DNA from: CAVORB01 sp964395315
GTDB taxonomy: Bacteria > Pseudomonadota > Gammaproteobacteria > Chromatiales > Chromatiaceae
Assembly (NCBI GenBank): GCA_964395315.1
Contig: CAYNBI010000067.1
Coordinates: 1-20,879 of the forward strand
Direction: 5' to 3'
Length of the DNA stretch: 20,879 nt
The notes under the pieces were generated by a model. The model saw only the letters and a list, made by a program, of their open reading frames with translations. It was not told the origin of the DNA and ran no database searches. Every line of letters begins with the position of its first letter. Position 1 is the first letter of the stretch. This document shows positions 1 through 6,527 of the stretch, piece by piece. The translations under genes and the position numbers were made by a program.

Positions 1-430
1 CCACGCCGGAGGCGTCGGTGCCGGGGATGTCGCAGTGCAGCCAGCCCTGGGTGTGGGAGATCATGGTCACCGAGTTCTGGGTGCCGCCGACGATGAAGCC
101 GGCATCCTCGACCGCCTTGATCAGAGGCTCAACCTTGGCCGGATCCGCAACCATGTACTCGAGGTTAGAGCGCAGGGTGAAGTGCACGAAACCGTCGGCG
201 TACTGGTCGCCGATGTCGCACAGCTTGCGCAGTGTGAAAACGTCCAGAATTCGCTGGGTTCCGACCTTGACGGTCCAGATTTCGTCACCACTGTAGGCAA
301 CGTGCCGAAGTACACCCGGGCGGGGATGCTCGTGGTACTTCCATTGACCGAAATTCTTGCGCATCACGGGATGCAGGTACTGCCACGGGTCGGGGCATCC
401 GGACTCGATCGGCTCACGCATTTCTGCCAT
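1..430 (-). CDS. dsrB: Dissimilatory sulfite reductase beta subunit, N-terminal part (runs off left edge)
   Basis: Reading leftward from an ATG at 430 gives 143 open codons with no stop before the window edge. The start reads MAEMREPIESGCPDPWQYLH and continues with DsrB-like stretches such as VAYSGDEIWTVKVGT and DGFVHFTLRSNLEYM. DsrB pairs with DsrA in the alpha2beta2 cytoplasmic sulfite reductase, which in sulfur oxidisers releases sulfite from persulfidic sulfur delivered by DsrC. The cysteine motifs for siroheme and Fe-S binding lie further downstream, outside the window. A strong Shine-Dalgarno (GGAGG at about 438-442) fixes the start. It follows dsrA by 88 bp in the same direction. Only the N-terminal third is visible, so function rests on similarity and on dsrA beside it. 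Confidence 0.93.
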   Translation of the reverse strand, partial: MAEMREPIESGCPDPWQYLHPVMRKNFGQWKYHEHPRPGVLRHVAYSGDEIWTVKVGTQRILDVFTLRKLCDIGDQYADGFVHFTLRSNLEYMVADPAKVEPLIKAVEDAGFIVGGTQNSVTMISHTQGWLHCDIPGTDASGV

Positions 431-475
431 CGCCTTTCCTCCACTATCTAGGCAAAACGTCGGGTTCGTTGGTTA

Positions 476-509
476 GGGCAGGCGCGGAGCAGCGCGCGCC
501 GCACCGCCC
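476..509 (-). promoter_or_regulatory. Stem-loop in the dsrA-dsrB intercistronic mRNA
   Basis: Read as leftward RNA, the arm at 509-499 (GGGC then GGTGCGG) pairs with 487-476 (CCGCGCC, a bulged T, GCCC). This gives 11 base pairs, one a G-U wobble, around an 11-nt loop. No T-tract follows, so it does not look like a full terminator. It could set the relative amount or stability of the dsrA and dsrB parts of the transcript. The pairing is seen directly; the role is inferred. Confidence 0.5.
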
Positions 510-518
510 ATATCGCAT

Positions 519-1772
519 TTACTTACCGGCTTCGGCTTGACGCTCGAACCAGGCCTCAGCTGCCTCGTCCCAGTCATCCATGCGGATGTAGGAGCTCTGG
601 CGCGGGTGGCTCAGCATGTTCGGCTCGGGCTCGATGCCGATGCCCTCGAGGAAGTTGGCCAGGCCGATACGCTCGATCATTTCACCGCAGCGCTCGTGCT
701 CCAGGCCGTTCTCGGCCCAGAAGTCGATGATCTCCTCGGCCATTTCGACCATCGACTCGTAGTCTTCCTCGGTTTCCAGCTTCTTGAAGGGGACCACCAC
801 GGTGCCCATCAGGTCGCCGATCTTCAGGGTGCGCTTGCCGCCGATCAGGATGGTGACGCCCTTGTCGTCTCCAGGATGCAGGGCCTTGGGCATCACGTTC
901 AGGCAGTGCATGCAGCGTACGCAATCCCGGTTGTTGACGGCCAGGGTGTCGTCGTCGTTCAGGGACAAGGCCTGGGTCGGGCAACGGGTGATGACGTTGT
1001 CGATGATGTACTGGCGGCCCTTGCTTTGGACATAGTTCTTGACCTCGGCCTGGTCCACCTTCATGTCGTCGCGCCAAGTGCCGATGACGGCGAAGTCCGC
1101 GCGCTCGATGGCATTCTGGCAGTCGTTGCCGCAGCCGGAGACCTTGAACTTGAACTTGTACGGGAGGGCCGGGCGGTGGACGTCGTCGGTGAAGTTGTTC
1201 ACCAGCAGGCGGTGCGCCTTCAGCTCGTTGGTGCAGGACATCTCGCAACGGGCCGCGCCGACGCAGGACATGGCAGTGCGCACGCAGGGGCCGGCACCGC
1301 CGAGATCCCATCCGTAGTCGTTGATCTCATCGAAGAAGTGCTGGGTATTGGCGGTATCGGTGCCGATGAACATGATGTTGCCGGTCTGGCCGTGGAAGGT
1401 CACCAGACCAGAACCGAACTTCTCCCAGCTGTCGGCGAGCTGGCGCAGCATCCCGGTGGAATAGTGGTTTCCCGCCGGCGGCTGGACGCGCAGGGTATGG
1501 AACTCCTTGGACTGGGGGAAGGCCTTGCCAACCTCGGAGAAGCGCGGAATGATGCCGCCGCCGTAGCCGTACACGGATACGGTGCCGCCCTTCCAGTATC
1601 CCTTGCGGGTCTCGTAGGAGTGCTCCAACTGGCCAAGCAGGCTGTTGGTTACTTCGTTGATGCGCGCCTCCGGGTGCTCGTCGCGCAGACGCTTGATGCC
1701 GGTGATGAAGCTCGGCCAGGGACCGGTCTCCAGTTGATCGAGCATCGGGGTTTGGTGCTTGTCGATAGCCAT
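519..1772 (-). CDS. dsrA: Dissimilatory sulfite reductase alpha subunit, probably reverse (oxidative) type
   Basis: This 417-residue protein is full length for DsrA. With DsrB it forms the siroheme [4Fe-4S] sulfite reductase that, in sulfur oxidisers, works in reverse to make sulfite in the cytoplasm. Cofactor cysteines are visible: C163, C170, C176 and C180 in the GPCVRTAMSCVGAARCEMSC stretch, and C214/C218 in SGCGNDC. An inserted ferredoxin-like segment carries C264 and C284-x2-C287-x2-C290. The start at 1772 (MAIDKHQTPM) is chosen because AGGAGAG lies just upstream; the same frame stays open to 1874, but that extension is not DsrA-like. dsrB follows after 88 bp. The oxidative assignment is inferred from the neighbouring RspA-type gene and the proteobacterial character; a phylogeny of DsrA would settle it. 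Confidence 0.96.
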   Translation of the reverse strand: MAIDKHQTPMLDQLETGPWPSFITGIKRLRDEHPEARINEVTNSLLGQLEHSYETRKGYWKGGTVSVYGYGGGIIPRFSEVGKAFPQSKEFHTLRVQPPAGNHYSTGMLRQLADSWEKFGSGLVTFHGQTGNIMFIGTDTANTQHFFDEINDYGWDLGGAGPCVRTAMSCVGAARCEMSCTNELKAHRLLVNNFTDDVHRPALPYKFKFKVSGCGNDCQNAIERADFAVIGTWRDDMKVDQAEVKNYVQSKGRQYIIDNVITRCPTQALSLNDDDTLAVNNRDCVRCMHCLNVMPKALHPGDDKGVTILIGGKRTLKIGDLMGTVVVPFKKLETEEDYESMVEMAEEIIDFWAENGLEHERCGEMIERIGLANFLEGIGIEPEPNMLSHPRQSSYIRMDDWDEAAEAWFERQAEAGK

Positions 1773-2013
1773 TTGCGCTTTCTCTCCTGGTCTCTTTAAG
1801 TCGGAATGGGTTCGGATAGCCTTTTCTTGCCTCTGACCACCCGAGGCCTTGAAGACCTGCGAGGGTTGCCTCACAAAAACAGTTCCTACGAAGACGCGCC
1901 CGGCGCTAGCTGCTCGTACTCCTAGTTATCCGGGGCCAATCGCGGTTCGCTAATATACCCGCGACCTGGGTGACTACCTATTCTACCTTCGGGAGGGGTA
2001 GCCTTCGCCCCAC

Positions 2014-2029
2014 TATCCCATTTGGGATA
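2014..2029. promoter_or_regulatory. Perfect palindrome TATCCCA-TT-TGGGATA, likely operator
   Basis: Seven-base arms flank a TT centre with no mismatch, about 240 bp upstream of the dsrA start. Placed about 60 bp downstream of the predicted dsrA transcription start, it could bind a dimeric repressor or form a hairpin in the leader RNA. The regulator is not identifiable from the window. Confidence 0.45.
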
Positions 2030-2037
2030 AGCGCTCA

Positions 2038-2056
2038 CAGATCGACGGCAGATCGA
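2038..2056. repeat. Two 8-bp direct repeats CAGATCGA, 11 bp apart
   Basis: CAGATCGA occurs at 2038-2045 and again at 2049-2056. The 11-bp period puts both copies on the same face of the helix, as expected of a tandem protein-binding site. It lies between the palindrome and the predicted dsrA promoter. Confidence 0.4.
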
Positions 2057-2090
2057 TAGGCGCTCAGGGCCATGGCCGAAGTGGTCGGCG

Positions 2091-2119
2091 ATGTTACGCT
2101 GCGGGGAACAGTTAGTCAA
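2091..2119 (-). promoter_or_regulatory. Candidate sigma70 promoter for dsrAB
   Basis: Leftward, a -35 of TTGACT (2119-2114) is separated by exactly 17 bp from a -10 of TAACAT (2096-2091). Both match the bacterial housekeeping consensus well. Transcription would start near 2084, giving a leader of roughly 310 nt before dsrA. The match is by eye only. Confidence 0.5.
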
Positions 2120-2148
2120 CGGATTCTAATATAAACACTTCCTCATTA

Positions 2149-3051
2149 ATGCCGCTCATGAACAACCCCTTCGACCTTGCGCAAGATGACGCCTACCGGG
2201 GTTGGCGTGAGCGCAAGCTGCGCGATTACCCCACCCGGCTCGACGACCTGCGGGTGGAGCTGTCCAACCCTGCGGCGCCAAGCCCAGCCGAGCTTGAGCG
2301 CATCGCCGAGTGCGTGCGGCGCGCGAACTTCGCGGTATTCGCCTGCGGGCATCCGGACGCGCTCGGCAAGGACAGCCTGCTGTCTCTTGGTCGGGGACTC
2401 GGCTTGGTCAGGCTGGACAACAACCCCTGCGCCGACGAGCGAGCGGTCAGCACCCTGCGCGTGCACCCGGAGAGCCGGGAGCGGGACTACATCCCATACA
2501 CCAACCGGCCCCTGAGCTGGCACACCGACGGCTACTACAACCCGGCCGGGCGGCAGGTCCGGGCGTGGACGCTCTACTGCGTTCAGGATGCCGCCGAGGG
2601 CGGGGAGAACGCGCTGCTCGACCACGAGATCGCCTACATCAGACTGCGCGACCAGGATCCGGAACTGGTGCGCGCGCTGATGCACCCGGGGGCCATGACC
2701 ATCCCGGCGAACGTGGCGGGTGGGGAGGAACTGCGCGAGGCGAGCACAGGCCCGGTGTTCTCTGTTCTCGACGGGCACCTGCACATGCGCTTCAGCGCTC
2801 GCGCGCGCAATATCGCCTGGAGAGAGACCCCTGAAACGCAAGCGGCCAGGGACGCCCTGACGCGGTTGTTTTCGTCGGACGACGGCTACATATTTCGCCA
2901 TAAGCTCGCTCCCGGTGAGGGTTATGTGACTCATAACGTGCTCCATAACCGGACCGGTTTTACGGTGGCTGAAGGCGGCCGGTCCGGTCGCACTCTCCTG
3001 CGGACTCGCTATCTCGACCGCGTGACCCTGATCGACGGACGGGACCTGTGA
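2149..3051 (+). CDS. TauD/TfdA-family Fe(II)/2-oxoglutarate-dependent dioxygenase
   Basis: This 300-residue protein has the TauD/TfdA fold signature. The facial triad is visible as H125-x-D127 in RPLSWHTDGYY and a distal His in THNVLHNRTGF (H266, with the usual HxR pattern). An Arg in RTLLRTRYLD near 281-287 probably holds 2-oxoglutarate. Known relatives release sulfite from taurine or hydroxylate small acids; the substrate here cannot be read from sequence. It is the first gene of a rightward cluster divergent from dsrAB, so a sulfur-related substrate is tempting but unproven. Two starts are possible, 2149 or 2158 (MNNPFDL); neither has a clear Shine-Dalgarno. Confidence 0.87.
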   Translation: MPLMNNPFDLAQDDAYRGWRERKLRDYPTRLDDLRVELSNPAAPSPAELERIAECVRRANFAVFACGHPDALGKDSLLSLGRGLGLVRLDNNPCADERAVSTLRVHPESRERDYIPYTNRPLSWHTDGYYNPAGRQVRAWTLYCVQDAAEGGENALLDHEIAYIRLRDQDPELVRALMHPGAMTIPANVAGGEELREASTGPVFSVLDGHLHMRFSARARNIAWRETPETQAARDALTRLFSSDDGYIFRHKLAPGEGYVTHNVLHNRTGFTVAEGGRSGRTLLRTRYLDRVTLIDGRDL

Positions 3052-3191
3052 GACCCTCGCGAGGCCCTGGAGACGCGCCCGGAGCAACCCACCGGTGCGA
3101 CCGCCTCGATCGGCCCACCGACGGGCACCCGAAGAGCTTGAGCCAGCATCCACCGCGGCGGCGGCAACCAAAACTATGGCGGCTTCAGTAC

Positions 3192-3383
3192 ATGTTGAAA
3201 CTCAGTGACATATTGGTGGCGCATAAAGAGGTGGAAACCTTCGATGAGCTGATTCCCGTGGTTCAGGAGGTTGCTCGCGGCGGCGAGCGCTTTTTCCGCA
3301 TGGACGTCAAGCCCCCGTTCCCCGACACTCCGGAGAACTGGGAAGACCGGCTTGAGGCCGCCTTCAGCGGACTCATCCGCTGA
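3192..3383 (+). CDS. Small 63-residue protein of unknown function in the dsr-adjacent cluster
   Basis: The frame starts MLKLSDILVAHKEVETFDEL and encodes a soluble, acidic, mostly helical 63-residue protein with an RMDVKPPFPDTPENWEDRL stretch. It has no cysteine, signal peptide or membrane segment. I do not recognise the family. The frame is open upstream to a GTG at 3048, but that stretch is Arg/Pro-rich and low in complexity, unlike the folded part, so 3192 is preferred despite no good ribosome site. The next gene begins 14 bp after its stop, so the two are probably translated from one message. Its place between a dioxygenase and the Cas6-like and RspA genes suggests an accessory role in the same system. 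Confidence 0.7.
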   Translation: MLKLSDILVAHKEVETFDELIPVVQEVARGGERFFRMDVKPPFPDTPENWEDRLEAAFSGLIR

Positions 3384-3397
3384 CGGGGGGATTAAGC

Positions 3398-4117
3398 GTG
3401 AAGTACTACGACATCACAAACGCACCCCTCGCCGACACCGCAGCGGAGTCCGTTGGTAATCGCGGCGCGGAGCAGGCCGCGCTCGAGTCTCACCTGTTGG
3501 CGCTGCAGGAGCACTACGGGGAATCCCGTCGCAGCGGCGCCACTGTCAAGGACCTCGCGGATCTCAAGCTGCAGATGGCCCGCACCCTGGTCGGCCTTAG
3601 CCGCGGCGAAGACGCCTGGCCGCTCGCCCGGGAGTCCCTGGACGTGTTTGTCGAGAGTGAAGACTACGAGTCCGCGGCTGACGCCTGCGACGTGCTGTTT
3701 CAGGCCGAGCAACCACAGTCGCTGTGCGCGCTCGGCCAGGGCATCTGGCTCGCCGTGACCTACCCGATCGATCCCGAACTGTCCGTAGAGCTGCTGACGC
3801 ATGTGGTCGACGAAACGCCAGACGACGCCGACGGTGCGGCGGTAGCCGCCACCACCGCGCTGTTTCTCGCCGACATGCGCGCCTCCGGCTCCCAGCGGGA
3901 GAATTTGATGTTCTTCGCGACCCAGATACTCGGCAGTGTCGCGCGCCGCCACAGCGGAGTCGACAGCCAGGCGGCCTTCGACCGCTGGATGGATCGCCTC
4001 GAGCTCAAGGAGCCGGAGAAGTTCCTGGTTCGCCTGCGCAATGTGGTGGACGTTCTGGTGCAGGACGACTGGTGGTTCGACCGCGAGGCCCTGCACGCGA
4101 AGCTGCCGATGAACTAA
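3398..4117 (+). CDS. Hypothetical 239-residue acidic protein, dsr-adjacent cluster
   Basis: A GTG start at 3398 is supported by GGGGGG at 3385-3390, seven bases upstream, and by the 14-bp gap after the preceding gene. The protein is acidic and alpha-helical throughout, without signal or membrane segments. The regular helix pairs around residues 40-130 (for example KLQMARTLVGLSRGEDAWPL and SADACDVLFQAEQ) look like a TPR-type solenoid, which would suit a scaffold or adaptor role. This is judged from helix rhythm only. The C-terminus ends in DDWWFDREALHAKLPMN. No known family is recognised. The neighbours are the 63-residue protein and the Cas6-like gene. Confidence 0.75.
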   Translation: MKYYDITNAPLADTAAESVGNRGAEQAALESHLLALQEHYGESRRSGATVKDLADLKLQMARTLVGLSRGEDAWPLARESLDVFVESEDYESAADACDVLFQAEQPQSLCALGQGIWLAVTYPIDPELSVELLTHVVDETPDDADGAAVAATTALFLADMRASGSQRENLMFFATQILGSVARRHSGVDSQAAFDRWMDRLELKEPEKFLVRLRNVVDVLVQDDWWFDREALHAKLPMN

Positions 4118-4230
4118 GCCGTCCGCGGCCCTGCCACGGCGAGGCGAAAGCCGGCGGCGCAGATAGATACAGTTGACGCATACACACAGAAAGCGCTCAA
4201 CAAGCGCCTAGCACCCGACAAGCCGATACC

Positions 4231-4917
4231 ATGTTCTGGCAAGACGACGACTCTCAGCAAACGTTTCAGGTCCCGGACGACTTCGTCGATGTCCTTTTCT
4301 CCATCGACTGCAAGCGCATCCCGGTCGACCACGCATACGCCCTGTCAGCCGCCGTGGAAGCGGCCGTTCCCTGGATTGCCCGCGAACCGCACGTCGGCGT
4401 CCATACGATCCATGTCGCCGGTTCGCAGAACGGGTGGGAACGGCCGGCGCCCGGGTCGGGACAACACCTCATCGTCTCCCGCCGGACCAAGCTCGCCATC
4501 CGGGTTCCGAAAGAACGCACAGACGCGCTCATGGAGGACCTCAGGGGCAAGACGCTAGACATCGAAGGCTGCCGCTTGACCGTCGGTCCCGGCAAGGTCC
4601 GACCCCTGAGCAAGGAGACGACCCTCTTTGCCCGCTACGTGGTCTCACACCCGGCGCAGAGCGAGGACGCCTTTCTGTCCTGGGCGGCGAACGAGCTCGG
4701 CGCCCTGGATATCCGCGTGCGCAAGGCCCTGTGCGGGAAGGAGGCGCTGCTAGCCACCCCCGCCGGGACGCTCCACACCCGCAGTCTGATGCTGGCAGAT
4801 CTCTCCCCGGAGGATTCGGCGCGCCTGCAGCAAACCGGCCTCGGCCCCCACCGCGCGATGGGCTGCGGTATCTTCATTCCGCACAAGGGCGTCGACTCCG
4901 TCAAGAAAGGCGGCTGA
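4231..4917 (+). CDS. Orphan Cas6/Cmx6-like protein (MYXAN-type CRISPR RNA endonuclease family)
   Basis: The 228-residue protein follows the layout of MYXAN-type Cas6 (Cmx6). An N-terminal strand and helix reads VDVLFSIDCKRIPVDHAYAL (19-38) and is followed by GVHTIHVAG. A central segment has LAIRVP...LRGKTLDIEGCRLTVG, and the C-terminus carries the Cas6-type glycine-rich segment GLGPHRAMGCGIFIP (203-217). Cas6 proteins cut CRISPR precursor RNA at a repeat hairpin; H34, H54, H58 or H61 could be catalytic, but I cannot assign it. No other cas gene and no CRISPR repeats are in the window. Its neighbours belong to sulfur oxidation, so a non-CRISPR RNA role is likely. No strong Shine-Dalgarno precedes 4231. 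Confidence 0.82.
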   Translation: MFWQDDDSQQTFQVPDDFVDVLFSIDCKRIPVDHAYALSAAVEAAVPWIAREPHVGVHTIHVAGSQNGWERPAPGSGQHLIVSRRTKLAIRVPKERTDALMEDLRGKTLDIEGCRLTVGPGKVRPLSKETTLFARYVVSHPAQSEDAFLSWAANELGALDIRVRKALCGKEALLATPAGTLHTRSLMLADLSPEDSARLQQTGLGPHRAMGCGIFIPHKGVDSVKKGG

Positions 4918-4940
4918 GCGGCCGGCTTCCGCCAGCTTTT
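4909..4940 (+). terminator. Possible weak terminator after the Cas6-like gene
   Basis: GGCGG (4909-4913) can pair with CCGCC (4929-4933), and AGCTTTT follows directly. The stem is short and overlaps the stop codon, so it may only reduce read-through into the RspA-type gene. Confidence 0.3.
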
Positions 4941-5067
4941 CAACGTTTTGGGATGACGAGCGCTCTGCAATTCCATAAAATTAGCGGGCTTTGATCTTGC
5001 TGCGAGCGCTTGCCCGCACACTTGTTGGCCGGACGAGACGGCAAAAAAAGACGAGAGGAACCACATC

Positions 5068-5406
5068 ATGTCCATCGAGGTTAACGGTAACACCATTGAG
5101 ACTGACGACAACGGAAACCTGGTCAATCACATGGACTGGAGCGAGGACGTCGCCCGCGCGCTCGCGGCGAGCGACGACCTCGAGCTCACCCAGGAGCACT
5201 TCGACGTGATCGAATACCTGCGCGACGAGTACATCAACAACGGCCAGAACCAGCCCATGGAGCGCGTCGTGCTCAAGGAGATGAGCAAGCGCTGGGGCAA
5301 GAAGCTCTCGAGCAAGGACCTCTACAGGCTGTTCCCCCTCGCCCCCACCAAGCAGGGCAACCGGATCGCCGGCCTCCCCTACGTGGCGCGAAAGGGCGGA
5401 TACTGA
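5068..5406 (+). CDS. rspA: DsrC/TusE-superfamily protein lacking both redox cysteines (RspA type)
   Basis: At 112 residues the protein has DsrC length and fold markers: LELTQEHFDVIEYLRDEY (38-55), then a helix, then DLYRLFPLAPTKQGNRIAGLP (84-104). True DsrC carries a cysteine in the KQxCR position and a penultimate cysteine on the C-terminal arm. Here these positions are N98 and G111, and the protein has no cysteine at all. Family members without these cysteines have been grouped as RspA, regulatory sulfur-related proteins. It therefore cannot carry a persulfide or trisulfide and may bind DNA or a partner instead. The ribosome site AGAGGAA lies a few bases before the ATG. It is last in the rightward cluster and is followed by a hairpin terminator. 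Confidence 0.88.
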   Translation: MSIEVNGNTIETDDNGNLVNHMDWSEDVARALAASDDLELTQEHFDVIEYLRDEYINNGQNQPMERVVLKEMSKRWGKKLSSKDLYRLFPLAPTKQGNRIAGLPYVARKGGY

Positions 5407-5440
5407 CAGCAGGCGCGTTGCGACGACGCTGTGAGAACGG

Positions 5441-5465
5441 GAAGGCAGCGCGACACGCTGCCTTC
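5441..5465 (+). terminator. Hairpin terminator after the RspA-type gene
   Basis: GAAGGCAGCG (5441-5450) and CGCTGCCTTC (5456-5465) form a perfect 10-bp stem with a CGACA loop, 35 bp after the stop codon. The following TTCGC is poor in T, so it may work as a 3' end stabiliser as well as a terminator. Confidence 0.65.
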
Positions 5466-5510
5466 TTCGCAAGACGCTGATGATCGGCCATCCTTGCCCG
5501 AATCGGCACG

Positions 5511-5530
5511 CCACCCAAGAGGGGTGGTTT
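5511..5530 (+). terminator. Second hairpin with short T-run
   Basis: CCACCC (5511-5516) pairs with GGGTGG (5522-5527) around AAGAG, followed by TTT. It could back up the first hairpin for rightward transcripts. Confidence 0.4.
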
Positions 5531-5655
5531 CTGGATGGCTTCATTTTCAAACGCTTACGCGCCCGAAAATGGCCTCGCATGCTTAATGCCGCGGAAGGCG
5601 TCGAGTCGTTCAGCGTTTCCTCCACCTGAGACTCAAGAACCTGGGAGGCAAGCCG

Positions 5656-5714
5656 CCCCGCCCCTGGTCGCATCCCCACCCGCCCCTGGTCGAATCCCCA
5701 CCCGCCCCTCGTCG
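5656..5714. repeat. 22-bp GC-rich tandem repeat, about 2.6 copies
   Basis: The unit CGCCCCTGGTCGCATCCCCACC recurs with a 22-bp period, anchored at g5660, g5682 and g5704. The second copy has one change (A for C at 5693) and the third is truncated and diverges after CGCCCCTCGTCG. It abuts the stop codon of the PiuC-like gene. There are too few copies, and no spacers, for a CRISPR array. Confidence 0.7.
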
Positions 5715-5717
5715 GGC

Positions 5718-6392
5718 CTACAACTCGGCCCACATCCGCAACAGATTGGCGTAGGAACGATCGACGCAGCCGGTTGACTCCGTCCCAGGTGCCTCCTTTA
5801 GCAGTATCTCCCGAGCGCGATTGAGCTCGTACAGCAGTTCGCGCCGTCCGGGGTCGCGCACGTAGCTCTGAATCCAGGTCAGCGCCACCAGACGTTCGCC
5901 GCGGGTGACGGGCGCGACCTGGTGCAGACTGGAGGACGGGTAGATCACCGCGTCCCCCGCTGGAAGCTTGACGCGGCGCTCGCCAAAGGAGGTGCGGACC
6001 ACCAGTTCGCCGCCGTCGTAAGACTCCGGAGGGCTGAGGAAGACGGTCATGGAGACGTCGGTGCGGAACCGGGGTCCCGCAGCGCCCATGATGGGATCAT
6101 CCACGTGGTCACCATAGGTCATGCCTGGCTCGTAGCGCGCGAAGATGGGGTCTGCGACCCTGTGGGGAAGCGCGCCGAAGCGGAAGACCTCGCTGTGACC
6201 AAGGCTCGACATGATGATGCGAACGAGGAGCTTCATGCGCTCCGGATCCTGCTGCATCTCCAGATTGTTCTTCACCCGGGCGGCGGCAAAACCGGCGGTC
6301 AACCTGCCATCGACGAAGCTCGCACCCTCCAGCACCTGGTGAACCTTGCCGAGTTGGGCAGAATTGAGTAGACCGGAAATGGTGAGCAGCAT
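5718..6392 (-). CDS. piuC: PKHD-type Fe(II)/2-oxoglutarate hydroxylase (PiuC/YbiX family)
   Basis: The 224-residue protein matches PiuC/YbiX in length and order. It begins LLTISGLLNSAQLGKVHQVL and has the conserved YGDHVDDPIMG, supplying H96 and D98. FLSPPESYDGGELVV follows, and then H157 in SSSLHQVAPVTRGERL with R167 for 2-oxoglutarate. The family is often linked to iron uptake genes, and its physiological substrate is not well established. GGGAAG lies eight bases before the ATG. It is divergent from the gene at 6528, sharing a 135-bp spacer, and convergent with the RspA-type gene. No siderophore receptor is in the window, so the iron link is family knowledge only. Confidence 0.9.
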   Translation of the reverse strand: MLLTISGLLNSAQLGKVHQVLEGASFVDGRLTAGFAAARVKNNLEMQQDPERMKLLVRIIMSSLGHSEVFRFGALPHRVADPIFARYEPGMTYGDHVDDPIMGAAGPRFRTDVSMTVFLSPPESYDGGELVVRTSFGERRVKLPAGDAVIYPSSSLHQVAPVTRGERLVALTWIQSYVRDPGRRELLYELNRAREILLKEAPGTESTGCVDRSYANLLRMWAEL

Positions 6393-6484
6393 GATCGAGC
6401 TTCCCGCGGTTTAGAAAAAAGCATGGGTTTGCGGCGAGTCCTCGGGGACGAAGAGAAAAGCACCCCGGGTGTCCGCGCCCCATT

Positions 6485-6493
6485 TGTTAGAAT
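6485..6493 (+). promoter_or_regulatory. Candidate extended -10 element for the operon starting at 6528
   Basis: TGTTAGAAT at 6485-6493 matches an extended -10 (TG-n-TAGAAT) and sits 34 bp before the start codon. No clear -35 is seen upstream, which is tolerable for an extended -10 promoter. Confidence 0.4.
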
Positions 6494-6527
6494 GCCGCTT
6501 CCGAGTCGCGAGCGAAAGGGAGACGAA

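Larger units (their letters stand above)
1773..2148. promoter_or_regulatory. Divergent control region between dsrA and the rightward dioxygenase gene cluster
   Basis: This 376-bp stretch has no convincing gene; a 65-codon leftward frame at 1922-2119 has no family features. It contains the dsrA promoter candidate (2091-2119), a 16-bp palindrome (2014-2029), two direct repeats (2038-2056), a GGCCATGGCC palindrome near 2068-2077 and a short inverted repeat CTACC...GGTAG around 1984-2001. A second weak leftward -10 (TATATT, 1952-1957) is possible. AT-rich TAATATAAA at 2127-2135 could serve as a rightward -10 for the gene at 2149. The dsrA leader would be about 300 nt if the distal promoter is used. 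Confidence 0.6.
5407..5717. other. Gene-free interval between the convergent RspA-type and PiuC-like genes
   Basis: No coding frame here has family features. The interval holds two hairpins (5441-5465 and 5511-5527), an inverted repeat CATTTTC...GAAAATG (5542-5548 with 5565-5571) and a GC-rich 22-bp tandem repeat (5656-5714). It is bounded by two gene ends, which fits a region of termination signals. Confidence 0.6.

Noticed and set aside
537..1799. A 420-codon open frame on the plus strand opposite dsrA
   Set aside because: It is the antisense shadow of GC-rich dsrA codons, with no recognisable domain; dsrA on the other strand has clear motifs.
1922..2119. A 65-codon leftward frame in the dsrA control region
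   Set aside because: Composition is unstructured, and it would overlap the predicted promoter and operator elements.
2146..3171. A 341-codon leftward frame opposite the dioxygenase gene
   Set aside because: It lies wholly opposite a protein with the HxD...H motif, and its translation is Arg/Val-rich without domain features.
3048..3191. N-terminal extension of the 63-residue protein to a GTG at 3048
   Set aside because: The added stretch is Arg/Pro-rich and unlike the folded part, and the GTG overlaps the end of the preceding gene without a ribosome site.
5656..5714. Repeat considered as a CRISPR array near the Cas6-like gene
   Set aside because: Copies are directly adjacent with no spacers and there are fewer than three, so it is a simple tandem repeat.
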